Origin: Salana multivorans
GTDB lineage: Bacteria; Actinomycetota; Actinomycetes; Actinomycetales; Beutenbergiaceae
Assembly: GCF_003751805.1 (NCBI RefSeq)
Contig: NZ_RKHQ01000001.1
Coordinates: 558,001 to 622,000, forward strand
Direction: 5' to 3'
Length of the DNA stretch: 64,000 nucleotides
The notes beneath the pieces were generated by a model. That model had not been told where the DNA came from, did no database searches, and saw nothing but the letters and a program-made list of their open reading frames with translations. Of the stretch, positions 35,251 to 44,685 are shown piece by piece. Numbering within the stretch: the stretch's first letter is position 1; the number at the start of each line of letters is the position of its first letter. The position numbers and the translations under genes were made by a program.

Positions 35251-35946
35251 CTACTGCCCGTAGACGTTCTGGTAGCGGTCGTACAGCGAGTCGATGTCGG
35301 CCGCGTCGATCGGGTGCGGCTGGCCGAGCTGCTGGGCGACATGGATCGTCCGCGCGACCTCCTCGACCATGACGGCGGCCTTGACGGCGGACCTCGCGTC
35401 CTTCCCGATCGTGAACGGCCCGTGGTTCGCCATGAGGACGGCCGGGCTGCGCGAGGTCCGCAGCGTCTCGACGATGCCGCGGCCGATCGAGTCGTCGCCG
35501 ATGAGGGCGAACGGGCCGATCGGCACGGGACCGCCGAACTCGTCGGCCATCATCGTGAGCACGCAGGGGATCGGCTCGCGCCGCGCGGCCCACGCCGTCG
35601 CGTACGTCGAGTGCGTGTGCACGACGCCGCCGACCTCGGGCATGTGCCGGTAGACGTAGGCGTGCGCCGCCGTGTCGCTGCTCGGGGAGCGCGTGCCGTC
35701 GACCAGCGCGCCGTCGAGGTCGCACACGACCATCGCGTCGGGTGTCAGCTCGTCGTAGGTGACGCCCGACGGCTTGATGACGAGCAGGTCGTCGCTGCCG
35801 TCGGCGGCCTCGCCGCGCACGCGCTGGGAGACGTTGCCCGCCGTCCACACGACCAGGCCCCAGCGCGGCAGCTCGGCGTGCAGGTCGGAGACGATCCGGC
35901 GGGTCTCCTCGACCCTCTCGCGCATCGACTCGGGGATGGTGCCCAT
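35251..35946 (-). CDS. araD: L-ribulose-5-phosphate 4-epimerase
   Basis: Epimerises L-ribulose-5-phosphate to D-xylulose-5-phosphate, feeding the pentose phosphate pathway. 231 residues of class II aldolase fold with [28 protein letters not shown] (metal-binding His pair) and [11 protein letters not shown] 35946 follows AGGAGCTCCC. Middle gene of the arabinose operon. Confidence 0.97.
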   Translation of the reverse strand: MGTIPESMRERVEETRRIVSDLHAELPRWGLVVWTAGNVSQRVRGEAADGSDDLLVIKPSGVTYDELTPDAMVVCDLDGALVDGTRSPSSDTAAHAYVYRHMPEVGGVVHTHSTYATAWAARREPIPCVLTMMADEFGGPVPIGPFALIGDDSIGRGIVETLRTSRSPAVLMANHGPFTIGKDARSAVKAAVMVEEVARTIHVAQQLGQPHPIDAADIDSLYDRYQNVYGQ

Positions 35947-35978
35947 GGGAGCTCCTTCGTCCTTCGCCCGGGTGGGGG

Positions 35979-37598
35979 CTACAGTGCGTCGCCGGCGGCG
36001 CGCTCGACGGCGAGGCCGGCCTCGTAGGTCGCGAGGTAGCGCGCGTAGCCCGCCACGTCGTCGGGATCGGGGTCGACCACGACGACGTCGGCGCCCGCGA
36101 ACACGCGCTCGTCCAGGTAGTCGGCGAGCGACAGACCGGGCGCGTCGGCCCGGGCCAGGAGGTAGTCGGCGAGGATCGCGATGCCCCACGCCCCGCCCTC
36201 GCTCGCGGTCTCGCCGACCGCGACGGGGGTCCCGACGGCCGCCGCGAGGAAGCGCTGCGCGACACCCGCCGTGCGGAAGACGCCGCCGTGCGCGAGGAGC
36301 CGGTCGACCCCGGCGCCCTCGGCCTCGAGGATGCGCATGCCGAGGCTGAGCGTGCCGAAGACGCCGTACACCTGCGCGCGCATGAGGTTGGCCAGCGTGA
36401 GCCGCGAGTCGGGCGTGCGGACGACGAGGGGCCGCCCCTCCGCGAGGCCCGTCACCGGCTCGCCGGACAGGTAGTTGTAGGCGAGGAGGCCCCCGCCGTC
36501 GGCCTCGCCGTCGAGGGCGGCGCGCAGGAGGACGCCGAAGACGTCGTCGTCCGCCGTCTCGTGACCGAGCGCCGCGGCGAACTGGCCGAAGACGCCGGCC
36601 CACTCCCCCAGCTCGCTCGCGCCGTTGTTGCAGTGGACCATCGCGACGAGGTCGCCGGCGGGCGTCGTGACGAGGTCGATCTCGTGGTGCACCGCCGCCA
36701 GCGGCCGCTCGAGCACGATCATCGCGAAGATGCTCGTGCCGACGCTCACGTTCCCCGTGCGCCTCGTCACGGCGTTGGTGGCGACCATGCCCGTGCCGGC
36801 GTCGCCCTCGGGCGGGCACAGCCGGACGCCGGGAGCGATGGCGCCGGTCGGGTCGAGGAGGGCCGCGCCCTCCGCGGTGAGCGAGCCGGCGGCCTCGCCC
36901 GCCCGCAGGACCGTCGGCAGCAGCGAGCTCGGCGCCGGAGCGCCGGGGGCCGCCTCGGCCAGGTGACGATCGAGCAGAGCGAGGCGCCCCGCGTCGTACG
37001 TCCCGGTGTCCGGGTCGATCGGGAACATGCCCGAGGCGTCCCCGACGCCGAGAACCTTCTCCCCCGTGAGCCGCCAGTGCACGTAGCCCGACAGCGTCGT
37101 GAGGAAGGCGACGTCGCTCACGTGCGGCTCGGCGTCGCGGACGGCCTGCGCGTAGTGGGCGATCGACCAGCGCAGCGGGACGTTGTGGTCCAGCAGGTCG
37201 GTCAGCTCCCGCGCCGCGGCCTCGGTGTTCGTGTTGCGCCAGGTGCGGAACGGGACGAGGAGCTCGCCCGCGGCGTCGAACGCGAGGTAGCCGTGCATCA
37301 TCGCGGAGACGCCGATGGCACCGAGACCCGACGGCCGGATGCCGTGGCGGAGCTCCGCGTCGGCGAGGAGATCGGCGACGGCGGCCCGCAGGCCGGTCCA
37401 GACGTCGTCGATCGGATAGGTCCACAGCCGGTCGACGAACTGGTTCTCCCAGGCGTGCGAGCCGGTGGCGATGACGGCGTGCGGCTCGGCTGAGGTGCCG
37501 GGCGTGAGCAGGCAGGCCTTGATGCGCGTGGAGCCCAGCTCGATCCCGAGGACCGCGGTGCCGGAGGCGAGCGCGTGCGCTGCCGGGGTGTCGCTCAT
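35979..37598 (-). CDS. araB: L-ribulokinase (FGGY family)
   Basis: Phosphorylates L-ribulose with ATP. 539 residues. N-terminal ELGSTRIKACL is the FGGY phosphate-1 motif; GVGDASGMFPID and the C-terminal LLAHGGVFRTAGVAQRFLAA complete the kinase fold. ATG 37598 is chosen because GGAGGGAGACCCG precedes it directly; the alternative GTG 37613 overlaps that site. First gene of araBDA, with a LacI-type operator 46 bases upstream. Confidence 0.97.
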   Translation of the reverse strand: MSDTPAAHALASGTAVLGIELGSTRIKACLLTPGTSAEPHAVIATGSHAWENQFVDRLWTYPIDDVWTGLRAAVADLLADAELRHGIRPSGLGAIGVSAMMHGYLAFDAAGELLVPFRTWRNTNTEAAARELTDLLDHNVPLRWSIAHYAQAVRDAEPHVSDVAFLTTLSGYVHWRLTGEKVLGVGDASGMFPIDPDTGTYDAGRLALLDRHLAEAAPGAPAPSSLLPTVLRAGEAAGSLTAEGAALLDPTGAIAPGVRLCPPEGDAGTGMVATNAVTRRTGNVSVGTSIFAMIVLERPLAAVHHEIDLVTTPAGDLVAMVHCNNGASELGEWAGVFGQFAAALGHETADDDVFGVLLRAALDGEADGGGLLAYNYLSGEPVTGLAEGRPLVVRTPDSRLTLANLMRAQVYGVFGTLSLGMRILEAEGAGVDRLLAHGGVFRTAGVAQRFLAAAVGTPVAVGETASEGGAWGIAILADYLLARADAPGLSLADYLDERVFAGADVVVVDPDPDDVAGYARYLATYEAGLAVERAAGDAL

Positions 37599-37643
37599 CG
37601 GGTCTCCCTCCACGGCCGGCGTCGACGCCGGGCGGTCAGTGGT

Positions 37644-37657
37644 TGTGAGCGTTCACA
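37644..37657 (-). promoter_or_regulatory. LacI-type operator of araBDA
   Basis: TGTGAGCGTTCACA: TGTGA/TCACA half-sites round a CG centre, the form bound by LacI-family regulators, including AraR-like repressors in actinobacteria. Lies 46 bases upstream of the araB start. The regulator gene is not in the window next to the operon. Confidence 0.75.
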
Positions 37658-37797
37658 CTAGCACCGCGACCCGGCGGTGTCAGCGGACCGGCGGCACCCG
37701 CGGGATCGGGACGGGAGGCCGGCTGCGCCGGGCCAGCGCGGGGCGCCGTCGCCCCCGCGCAGGCCCCGTCGCCGCCCGCCCGGCGCCGCGCGGGCTC

Positions 37798-40581
37798 CTA
37801 CTGCGCCAGCCGCCGCACGAGCGGGAGCCGCCGCGGCGCCGTCAGCCACGCACCCGCGACCGCGAGCGCCGGCAGCACCACCGCGATCACCACGAGCCAC
37901 AGCCACGGCACGGTCACCGACGGCACCTGGCCGCCCTCGCGCGCGAGCTCGGCCAGCGCCTCGTTGGTCCGCAGCGTCCAGTCCCCCAGGACCCAGCCGA
38001 GCGCGAGCCCCAGGACGATGCCGACGCCCACCCCGACGACCGCGACCACCGCGGCCTGCGCCCCCGCGACGCGGCGCGTCACGCCGGGTCCGGCACCGAC
38101 GGCGGACAGCGTCGCGAGATCGGGCCGCGTCTCGGCCCCGGCCAGCGCGACGCTCAGCCACGTCGCCGCGAGCGCGATGACGGTCGCCACGCCGACGATT
38201 GCCGCGATGAGCACGTCCATCGAGGACTGGAACGGACGCATGACGTCGACGTCGATCCCGCCGTGCTGCCCCGTGATCCGATCGGCCCACTCGGCCTCGT
38301 ACGGCACCGCGGGCCGGGCGACCGCCCCGATGAGCACGGTCTCCGCGCCCTCGACGCCCTCGACGAGCGCCGGCGGGACGATCGCCCGCGAGACGCTCAG
38401 CCCGCTCACGACGGCCGGCGCGACGATCGTCTCGACCCGTCCGGGCACCTCGGGATCGGTCTCGTCGACGAACGAGATCTGCAGGTGCGCCGTCCCGTCG
38501 TCCCACACGTCGTCCTCGTTCTCGACGACGATCGAACCGGCCGCGAGCGCGCGCGCCGCGTCGGCCGCCCCGTCGGCCAGGAGCAGCGAGACGACCGACC
38601 CGTCGTCGACGAGGAACCCGTCGCCGTAGGGCGACCAGAACGACTGCGAGTACGACCGCCCGACGCAGCGCGGGTCGTCCCGCTGCAGCTCCTCCCACTC
38701 GGCCTGGGTCGTGTCCTCGGTGGCGGGGCAGTCCCGGTCCGGGTTGATGAGCAGCTCGACGGAGGCGGTCGGCATGCTCTCCAGCGTCTCGCGCGTGCGG
38801 ATGTCGTAGGTGTAGGCCCACCCCTCGAGCGCCACGTTCTCCTCGATCGAGGCGATGGCCTCCGGCACGGCGTCGGCGACCTCGTCCGACCGGAGCAGGT
38901 AGTCGCCCTGCAGCGAGATCAGCCCGACGCCGACGCCCGGCCGCCAGACCGCGCGCTGCTCGGCCTCGGCCGTGGCGACGTAGACCGAGCCGGCGACGAC
39001 GGCCGCCACGGCGGCCATGACGGAGGCGACGGCCGGCACCGTGCGCGAGCGCTGGCGCAGCCCGTCCCGCACCGCGAACCGGCCGGCGACCCCGAGCCGC
39101 GGGGCGAGCCGCCCGACGAGCGAGAGGATCCCGCCCGTGCTCAGGACCATACCGAGCTCGAGCACGACGATCCCGACGACGACGAGCAGCATGGACGAGG
39201 TGACCCCGCCCGTCACCGCCACGCCGAGGCCCACGACGGCGAAGGCGACACCGATCCACGGGACGCGCCCGCGCGGCGTCGCCTCGGCTCGGCGCCCGGC
39301 GAGCGCGGCCACGACGTCGAGCCGCGAGACGCTCCGCGCCGGGACGAGCGAGGCCAGCAGGGCGAGCCCAGCGGCGAAGGCCACCGGGGGCAGCACCGCC
39401 CACCACGGGACCGCGAACCGCGGGAGCGGGTCCCACCCCTGCGCGAGCACGAGCCACACCGCGGTCAGCGCCGCGAGGCCGACGACGACGCCGACCACGC
39501 CGGCCGCCAGCCCGATCGCGAGCCCGGTCGCCAGGACGATGCGGCGGTTGTCCCGACGCGACCCGCCGGAGGCGGCGACGAGCGCGAGCTGACGCGTCTG
39601 CCGCCGGGTGCCGACCGCGAACGCCGGGCCGACGAGCAGGACGGCCTCGATCACGGCGATCGCGGCGACGGCTGCTCCGATCCCGACGCCCTGCGCGTCC
39701 AGCGCCGAGCTGGTCCACGACTCCTCGTCGGGCGGCGGGTTGTCGATGACGTACCGGGAGATCGCGAAGACGCCGATCGCGTTGAGCCCCTCGACGTCCG
39801 CCCACGTCACGGGCGTGTCGCCGAGCACGTACCAGGCGGACTCCGGGAGGTCGAGCGCGTCACCGACCGTGAGGACGCCCGCCACGGGCCGGTTGCGCGA
39901 GTCGATGATGCCCGTGAGCGTCGCGTCGACCGTCCCGATCCGCACCTGCTCGCCGATCTCGACGCCGAGCCACTCGGCGTCGCGCCAGGAGAGCGCGACC
40001 TCGCGGTCGTTCTCGGGCAGCCGGCCGGTCCGCGCGGCGAAGATCTCCCCGACCCGGTCGGCCGGCAGCGACACGACCCCGAACGGACGGCGGACGCCCT
40101 CGTCGCGCTCCAGGACGAGCGTCCCGCTGTGCTGCGGCACGATGTCGGCGGGCGCGACCGCGGGGAGCAGCGCGCGGACCTCGGCGTCCGTCGCGGCGGT
40201 TCCCGTGCCCGTCGCCCGGTCGCCGCCCCACCCCGCTCCGTCCGGCGACTGCTCGATCGTGCAGCCCTCGCACGCCGGCGGCACCTGCAGGTAGGCCTGG
40301 GTGTCCGCGCCGTAGCTCGCCTCGAACGTCGTGATCGCCGTGCCGCTCGCCGACGCCATGACGGAGAGCAGGAAGACCGCGGCCGCCACCGGCAGCGCGA
40401 TCATCGTCGTCGCGATGACGGTGGAGAGCCGGTTGCGTCGGGCGCTGTGCGTCGCGATCCGCAGCGCGACGCGCCAGCGGACGGCCCATCCGGCCGGGCC
40501 GCGGCGACCCCGCGCCGGCGCCGCCGGCTCGGGCTCGGGCGGCGGGGCCGGCGCCGCGGGGCGCTCGATCGTCGTCGTCAT
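37798..40581 (-). CDS. ABC transporter permease, FtsX/MacB type
   Basis: 927 residues with two FtsX-like permease units: an N-terminal TM (STVIATTMIALPVAAAVFLL), an extracytoplasmic domain, TM clusters near 290-400 and 430-520, a second large outer domain, and three C-terminal TM segments. Such duplicated permeases work with a LolD/MacB-type ATPase in export or envelope-stress functions. ATG 40581 is 10 bases after the ATPase stop, so it belongs to the PadR-ATPase-permease operon. Substrate unknown; antimicrobial-peptide resistance is a common role of relatives. Confidence 0.9.
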   Translation of the reverse strand: MTTTIERPAAPAPPPEPEPAAPARGRRGPAGWAVRWRVALRIATHSARRNRLSTVIATTMIALPVAAAVFLLSVMASASGTAITTFEASYGADTQAYLQVPPACEGCTIEQSPDGAGWGGDRATGTGTAATDAEVRALLPAVAPADIVPQHSGTLVLERDEGVRRPFGVVSLPADRVGEIFAARTGRLPENDREVALSWRDAEWLGVEIGEQVRIGTVDATLTGIIDSRNRPVAGVLTVGDALDLPESAWYVLGDTPVTWADVEGLNAIGVFAISRYVIDNPPPDEESWTSSALDAQGVGIGAAVAAIAVIEAVLLVGPAFAVGTRRQTRQLALVAASGGSRRDNRRIVLATGLAIGLAAGVVGVVVGLAALTAVWLVLAQGWDPLPRFAVPWWAVLPPVAFAAGLALLASLVPARSVSRLDVVAALAGRRAEATPRGRVPWIGVAFAVVGLGVAVTGGVTSSMLLVVVGIVVLELGMVLSTGGILSLVGRLAPRLGVAGRFAVRDGLRQRSRTVPAVASVMAAVAAVVAGSVYVATAEAEQRAVWRPGVGVGLISLQGDYLLRSDEVADAVPEAIASIEENVALEGWAYTYDIRTRETLESMPTASVELLINPDRDCPATEDTTQAEWEELQRDDPRCVGRSYSQSFWSPYGDGFLVDDGSVVSLLLADGAADAARALAAGSIVVENEDDVWDDGTAHLQISFVDETDPEVPGRVETIVAPAVVSGLSVSRAIVPPALVEGVEGAETVLIGAVARPAVPYEAEWADRITGQHGGIDVDVMRPFQSSMDVLIAAIVGVATVIALAATWLSVALAGAETRPDLATLSAVGAGPGVTRRVAGAQAAVVAVVGVGVGIVLGLALGWVLGDWTLRTNEALAELAREGGQVPSVTVPWLWLVVIAVVLPALAVAGAWLTAPRRLPLVRRLAQ

Positions 40582-40591
40582 CGCGCCGCCC

Positions 40592-41374
40592 TCAGTCCCC
40601 GGCGTCGCCGGCGTGCCGCCCGCGCCCCGTCCCGGCGCCGACCAGCAGCTCCGACGCGTCGTCGTCCGAGGTCGCGTCGACGATCACGCCGTCGCGCAGG
40701 TAGACCGTCCGGTCCGCCCAGGCCGCGAACCGCGGGTCGTGCGTCACCAGCAGGCCGGCCGCACCCGCGTCGACGCGCTGGCGCAGGACCCGCATGACCG
40801 CCTCGCCCGTGTGGGAGTCGAGCGCGCCGGTCGGCTCGTCGGCGAGGACGAGCCGGCGCGGGCCGACCAGGGCTCGCGCGATCGCCACCCGCTGCTGCTG
40901 CCCGCCGGACATCTCCTCGGGGAACCGGTCCGCGAGCTCGACGACGCCGACCTCGGCGAGCGCGGCCCGCGCCTCCTTGCGCGCCTGGCGCGAGGGGACG
41001 CCGTCGAGCTCCCGCGGGAGCGAGACGTTCTCCGCGGCGGTGAGCGCCGGGATGAGGTTGAGGTCCTGGAACACGTAGCCGACCTTGCGTCGGCGCAGCG
41101 CGGCGCGGCCGGCGACGTCGAGGTCCGTCAGCACGTCCCGGCCCAGCCGGATCGCGCCGGACTGCGGCGTGTCGAGCCCGCCGGCGACGTTGAGCAGCGT
41201 CGACTTCCCCGACCCGGACGGCCCCATGACCGCCACGAGCTCGCCGAGCCGGACCCGCAGGTCCACCTCGCGCAGGGCGACGACGCGCCGCTCCCCGTCG
41301 CCGTGCACCCGGGTCACGCCGACGAGCTCGAGGAGCACGGGCGAGGGCTCGGACGCCTCGGTCGCGGGGCTCAT
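40592..41374 (-). CDS. ABC transporter ATP-binding protein (MacB/LolD type)
   Basis: 260 residues. Walker A GPSGSGKS, Q-loop YVFQDLNLIPALTAAENV (typical of MacB-like ATPases), signature MSGGQQQRVAIARAL, Walker B LVLADEPTGALD, and a switch His in LLVTHDPRFA. Powers the FtsX-like permease downstream. ATG 41374 overlaps the PadR stop by 4 bases (ATGA), showing coupling to its regulator. Confidence 0.96.
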   Translation of the reverse strand: MSPATEASEPSPVLLELVGVTRVHGDGERRVVALREVDLRVRLGELVAVMGPSGSGKSTLLNVAGGLDTPQSGAIRLGRDVLTDLDVAGRAALRRRKVGYVFQDLNLIPALTAAENVSLPRELDGVPSRQARKEARAALAEVGVVELADRFPEEMSGGQQQRVAIARALVGPRRLVLADEPTGALDSHTGEAVMRVLRQRVDAGAAGLLVTHDPRFAAWADRTVYLRDGVIVDATSDDDASELLVGAGTGRGRHAGDAGD

Positions 41375-41991
41375 CGCCGCGTCCTGCTCGTCGCGGGGCG
41401 CGGAACGGGCGGGGTGTCCGACGCCCCCGGCGAGTCGTCCGACGCCGACGCGCCGTGCGCCAGCTCGGCGCGGGCGACCGCGGCCTCCACGTGGTCGAGC
41501 CAGCGGACCTCGGCCTCGGCGGCGAAGACGAGGCTGTCGAGCACGAGCGACCAGGCGAGGTCGCCGGACGAGGGGCGCTCGGGCAGCCGCGCCTTGAGCC
41601 GCGTGTAGTCGCGCAGGGCCCGCATCGACTCGACGCGCTGCGCGTGCACGACGGCCGCGACGTCGACGTCCGGCGACGTCACCGCGAGCGCCAGCTTGAT
41701 CGCGAGCTCGTCGCGGGTCGGCGTCGCGCGGTCGACCGGACGGCGCCACCAGCTCTCGGCCTCGTCGTACCCGGCCCGGGTGAGGCGGTACGGGTCGACG
41801 TCGCCGGCCTCGTACTCCTCGGGGACGGGCTCGACGAGACCGTCCCGGACCAGGCGCTGGACGGTCGTGTAGACCTGCCCGATGTTGAGCGGCCAGGTGC
41901 CGCCCGTGCGCGCGTCGAACTCCTTGCGCAGCTCGTAGACGCCCATGGGGCGCTCGGCGAGGAGCGCGACCAGCCCGTTGCGTACCGACAT
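41371..41991 (-). CDS. PadR-family transcriptional regulator
   Basis: 206 residues from ATG 41991 (GGAGG, 5-base spacer). N-terminal winged helix (NGLVALLAERPMGVYELRKE ... IGQVYTTVQRLVRDGLVE), then the PadR C-terminal dimerisation helices. Heads the operon with the ABC ATPase and permease and sits on a long inverted repeat that overlaps its own promoter, so it likely represses the operon until a ligand, perhaps the transporter substrate, binds. Confidence 0.93.
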   Translation of the reverse strand: MSVRNGLVALLAERPMGVYELRKEFDARTGGTWPLNIGQVYTTVQRLVRDGLVEPVPEEYEAGDVDPYRLTRAGYDEAESWWRRPVDRATPTRDELAIKLALAVTSPDVDVAAVVHAQRVESMRALRDYTRLKARLPERPSSGDLAWSLVLDSLVFAAEAEVRWLDHVEAAVARAELAHGASASDDSPGASDTPPVPRPATSRTRR

Positions 41992-42004
41992 GGAATCCTC
42001 CGAT

Positions 42005-42044
42005 GGTTTCCGGGTAACCGCTGACTGCACGTTACTCGGAAACC
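42005..42044. promoter_or_regulatory. PadR operator: 14-bp inverted repeat
   Basis: Arms GGTTTCCGGGTAAC (42005-42018) and GTTACTCGGAAACC (42031-42044), 13 of 14 positions complementary with a 12-base spacer, directly upstream of the padR ribosome site. Strong candidate autoregulatory site. Confidence 0.8.
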
Positions 42045-42055
42045 ACCGCCGAGCG

Positions 42056-43141
42056 CTACAGCTCCACGCCGAGCAGCACCGGTTCCGGTTCCAGGACGAT
42101 GCCGAAGGCCGCGGCGACGCCGTCGCGCACGGTCCGGGCGAGGGCGAGGAGGTCGGCCGCCGTCGCCGTGCCGCGGTTGGTCAGCGCCAGCGAGTGCTTC
42201 GTCGACAGCGACGCCGGACCGGGCAGGCCGAACCCCCGCTCGAACCCCGCCGTGCTGATGAGCCAGGCCGCCGACGTCTTGACCCGCCCGTCCCCGAGCG
42301 GGAAGCGCGGCGCCCCCTCGGGCAGGCCGGCGGCGACCGCGTCGGAGACGATCGGGTTGGTGAAGAACGAGCCGGCGGACCAGGTGTCGTGGTCGGCCGC
42401 GTCGAGCACCATGCCCTTGCCGCGACGCAGCCCGAGGACCGCGGCGCGCACGTCGCGCGACGGCACGCGGGCACCGACCTCGACGCCGAGCGTCCGCGCC
42501 AGCTCCGCGTACCGCACCGGGGCCGAGCGCGACGCGAGCGGGAGCTGGAGGCCGACCTCGAGCACGACGTAGCGCGGCGTCGGCGCCCAGCGGCGGGCCG
42601 GCTCGCCGTCGTCCCCGACCGGGTCGCCGTCCCGCATCGATCGCTTGAGGATCGACGTGCGGTAGCCGAGGCCCAGCTCGGAGCGAGCGAGCGTCCTGAT
42701 CCGGCCGGTGCCGCGGTCCCACGTCCGCACGAATGCGAGCACGTCCCCGACCTCCTGGCCGTAGGCGCCGACGTTCTGCACCGGCGTCGCGCCGACCGAC
42801 CCCGGGATCCCCGACAGGGCCTCGATCCCCGACCAGTCGTTCTCGATCGCCTCGACCACGACGTCGTCCCACCCGTGCCCGGCGGGGATGACAACGTCGG
42901 CACCGCCGCACGCCGAGGACTCCCGAAGCGCGAGACCGCGGCGCAGGTCGCGGACGACGACGCCGTCGAACGGCTCGTCCGATGCCAGCAGGTTGGACCC
43001 GCCGCCCAGGACGAGGAGCTGGCGCCCCTCGGCGTCGGCCCGGCGGACGACGTCGAGGATCTCCGCCTCCGTCGTCGCCTCGACGTACTCGGCGACCGGG
43101 CCGCCGACGCGCAGGGTGGTGAGGTCGGCGAGCGTCGTCAT
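42056..43141 (-). CDS. murB: UDP-N-acetylenolpyruvoylglucosamine reductase
   Basis: NADPH/FAD enzyme forming UDP-MurNAc in peptidoglycan synthesis. 361 residues. FAD-binding LVLGGGSNLLASDE, GIEALSGIPGSVGATPVQNVGAYG, GYRTSILKR, and SAGSFFTNP with the catalytic Ser are present. ATG 43141 starts MTTLADLTTLRVGG. In actinobacteria murB often lies near rpmG and hadAB-like genes; here an MFS/LacI pair has come between. Confidence 0.97.
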   Translation of the reverse strand: MTTLADLTTLRVGGPVAEYVEATTEAEILDVVRRADAEGRQLLVLGGGSNLLASDEPFDGVVVRDLRRGLALRESSACGGADVVIPAGHGWDDVVVEAIENDWSGIEALSGIPGSVGATPVQNVGAYGQEVGDVLAFVRTWDRGTGRIRTLARSELGLGYRTSILKRSMRDGDPVGDDGEPARRWAPTPRYVVLEVGLQLPLASRSAPVRYAELARTLGVEVGARVPSRDVRAAVLGLRRGKGMVLDAADHDTWSAGSFFTNPIVSDAVAAGLPEGAPRFPLGDGRVKTSAAWLISTAGFERGFGLPGPASLSTKHSLALTNRGTATAADLLALARTVRDGVAAAFGIVLEPEPVLLGVEL

Positions 43142-43190
43142 GGGATCGAGCGTAGTTCCAGGGCCGGCCGCCGGACCCTCGGCGAGGGGG

Positions 43191-44558
43191 TCAGCGGACG
43201 AGCGGGACGTCCACCGGATCCTCCGTCGCACCGACCGAGCCGGGCGGCGGGGCGGCGGACCGCGTGACGAACAGGCTGACGCCGAGCGGCACGAGGATGC
43301 ACAGGAGCGCGCCGCGGTAGCCGACGTGGTCGGCGATGAAGCCGAGGATCGGCGGCCCGGCGAGGAACGCCGTGTACCCGATCGTCGCGACGACGGACAC
43401 GCGCGCCGCGGCCCGCTCGGGCTCGTCGGACGCCGCGGACATCCCGACCGGGAAGCCGAGCGCCGCCCCGCAGCCCCAGAGCACCACGCCGACGATCGCG
43501 ACCCACTGGACGGGCGCGAACCCGAACAGGGCCAGCCCCACGAGCGCGAGCACGATGCACACCCGGAGCACGACGACGCGGCCCAGCCGGTCCAGGAGCG
43601 GCGTCCCGAGGAACCGCATGCTCGTCATGGCGACGAGGAAGACGGTCAGCATGGCCGCGCCGCCGGAGTTCGTGAGGTCGAACGCCTCGATGCTGGCGAG
43701 GCTGAGCCAGTCGTTGGCGGAGCCCTCGGTCAGCGCGGCGGACAGCACGAGCAGGCCGATGAGCAGCGTGCGCGGCTCGAGCCACGCGCCGAACGGGTTG
43801 CTCCGCACGGCCGGCGACGTCGCGGCCGTGGCGCCCGGCGCGGTCGTCGCGGCGGGCACGTCCGCTCCGCTCCCGACGGCCCCGTCCACACCCGTCCGCT
43901 CCGGCAGGAACCAGCGCACCGCCACCACGACGGCGAGGACCGCGACCACGCAGGCCACCGGCACGTGCACCTCGAACGGGATCTCCGCGCGCGCCGCGAG
44001 CGTCCCGACCCCGGCGCCGATGACCGTCCCGCCGGAGAACCCCGCGTGGTAGACCGGCATGATCGAGCGCCCGAGGCCCTGCTCGACCATGGCGCCCTCG
44101 AGGTTCATCGAGACGTCCCAGGTCGCGATCCCGACCGACCCGAACGCCATCGCGACCGCCATGAGCGGGATGCTGCCGATCAGGTAGGCGCCGACGACGC
44201 CGAGGTAGCCGAGGCACGCGACGCACGCGCCGAGCATCGCGGTCCGCCTCGTGCCGATCCGCTCGGCCAGGGGGCCGGCGAGCGGCAGCGACCCCACCGA
44301 GCCGAGCGAGCCGACGAGCAGGACGAGACCGATCGTCGACGGACGCAGCTCCAGCCCGTCGCGGACGGCGGGGATGCGCGAGACCCACGACGCGAAGATG
44401 AACCCGTTGAGGACGAAGACGCCGAACACGGCCCACGAGGCGGCGCGGACCCGGCGCGGCGCACGCGGCCTCGGTGCGCGCGACCCGAGCGCGCCGACCC
44501 CTCGCGACGGGGTGGCGCCGGACGTCGCGACGGGCTCCGTCGAATCGTTTCGACCCAT
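43191..44558 (-). CDS. MFS transporter
   Basis: 455 residues with 12 predicted helices in two sets split by a charged loop (about 210-255). The A-loop has PLAERIGTRRTAML between TM2 and TM3. Overall similar to FucP/YbjJ-like sugar or efflux MFS members. Divergent from a LacI-family regulator 127 bases away, which suggests sugar or small-molecule control. Start ATG 44558 lies within a LacI-like dyad. Confidence 0.88.
   Translation of the reverse strand: MGRNDSTEPVATSGATPSRGVGALGSRAPRPRAPRRVRAASWAVFGVFVLNGFIFASWVSRIPAVRDGLELRPSTIGLVLLVGSLGSVGSLPLAGPLAERIGTRRTAMLGACVACLGYLGVVGAYLIGSIPLMAVAMAFGSVGIATWDVSMNLEGAMVEQGLGRSIMPVYHAGFSGGTVIGAGVGTLAARAEIPFEVHVPVACVVAVLAVVVAVRWFLPERTGVDGAVGSGADVPAATTAPGATAATSPAVRSNPFGAWLEPRTLLIGLLVLSAALTEGSANDWLSLASIEAFDLTNSGGAAMLTVFLVAMTSMRFLGTPLLDRLGRVVVLRVCIVLALVGLALFGFAPVQWVAIVGVVLWGCGAALGFPVGMSAASDEPERAAARVSVVATIGYTAFLAGPPILGFIADHVGYRGALLCILVPLGVSLFVTRSAAPPPGSVGATEDPVDVPLVR
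44541..44552. promoter_or_regulatory. LacI-like dyad at MFS start
   Basis: CGAATCGTTTCG, half-sites CGAA/TTCG round a CG-centred core, overlapping codons 3-6 of the MFS gene and facing the divergent LacI regulator. Short, so moderate support only. Confidence 0.45.
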
Positions 44559-44685
44559 ACCACTAGTGTGGGGCACGACGAGGGCGGCTCGCGACCGCCG
44601 GACCGGGTTCCGGCACCGGGCGCGGGCGCCGTCGTCCCGGAGGGCCGACCCGGCCCGCCGGCTCCCGACACGAAGGCAGTCCGCC

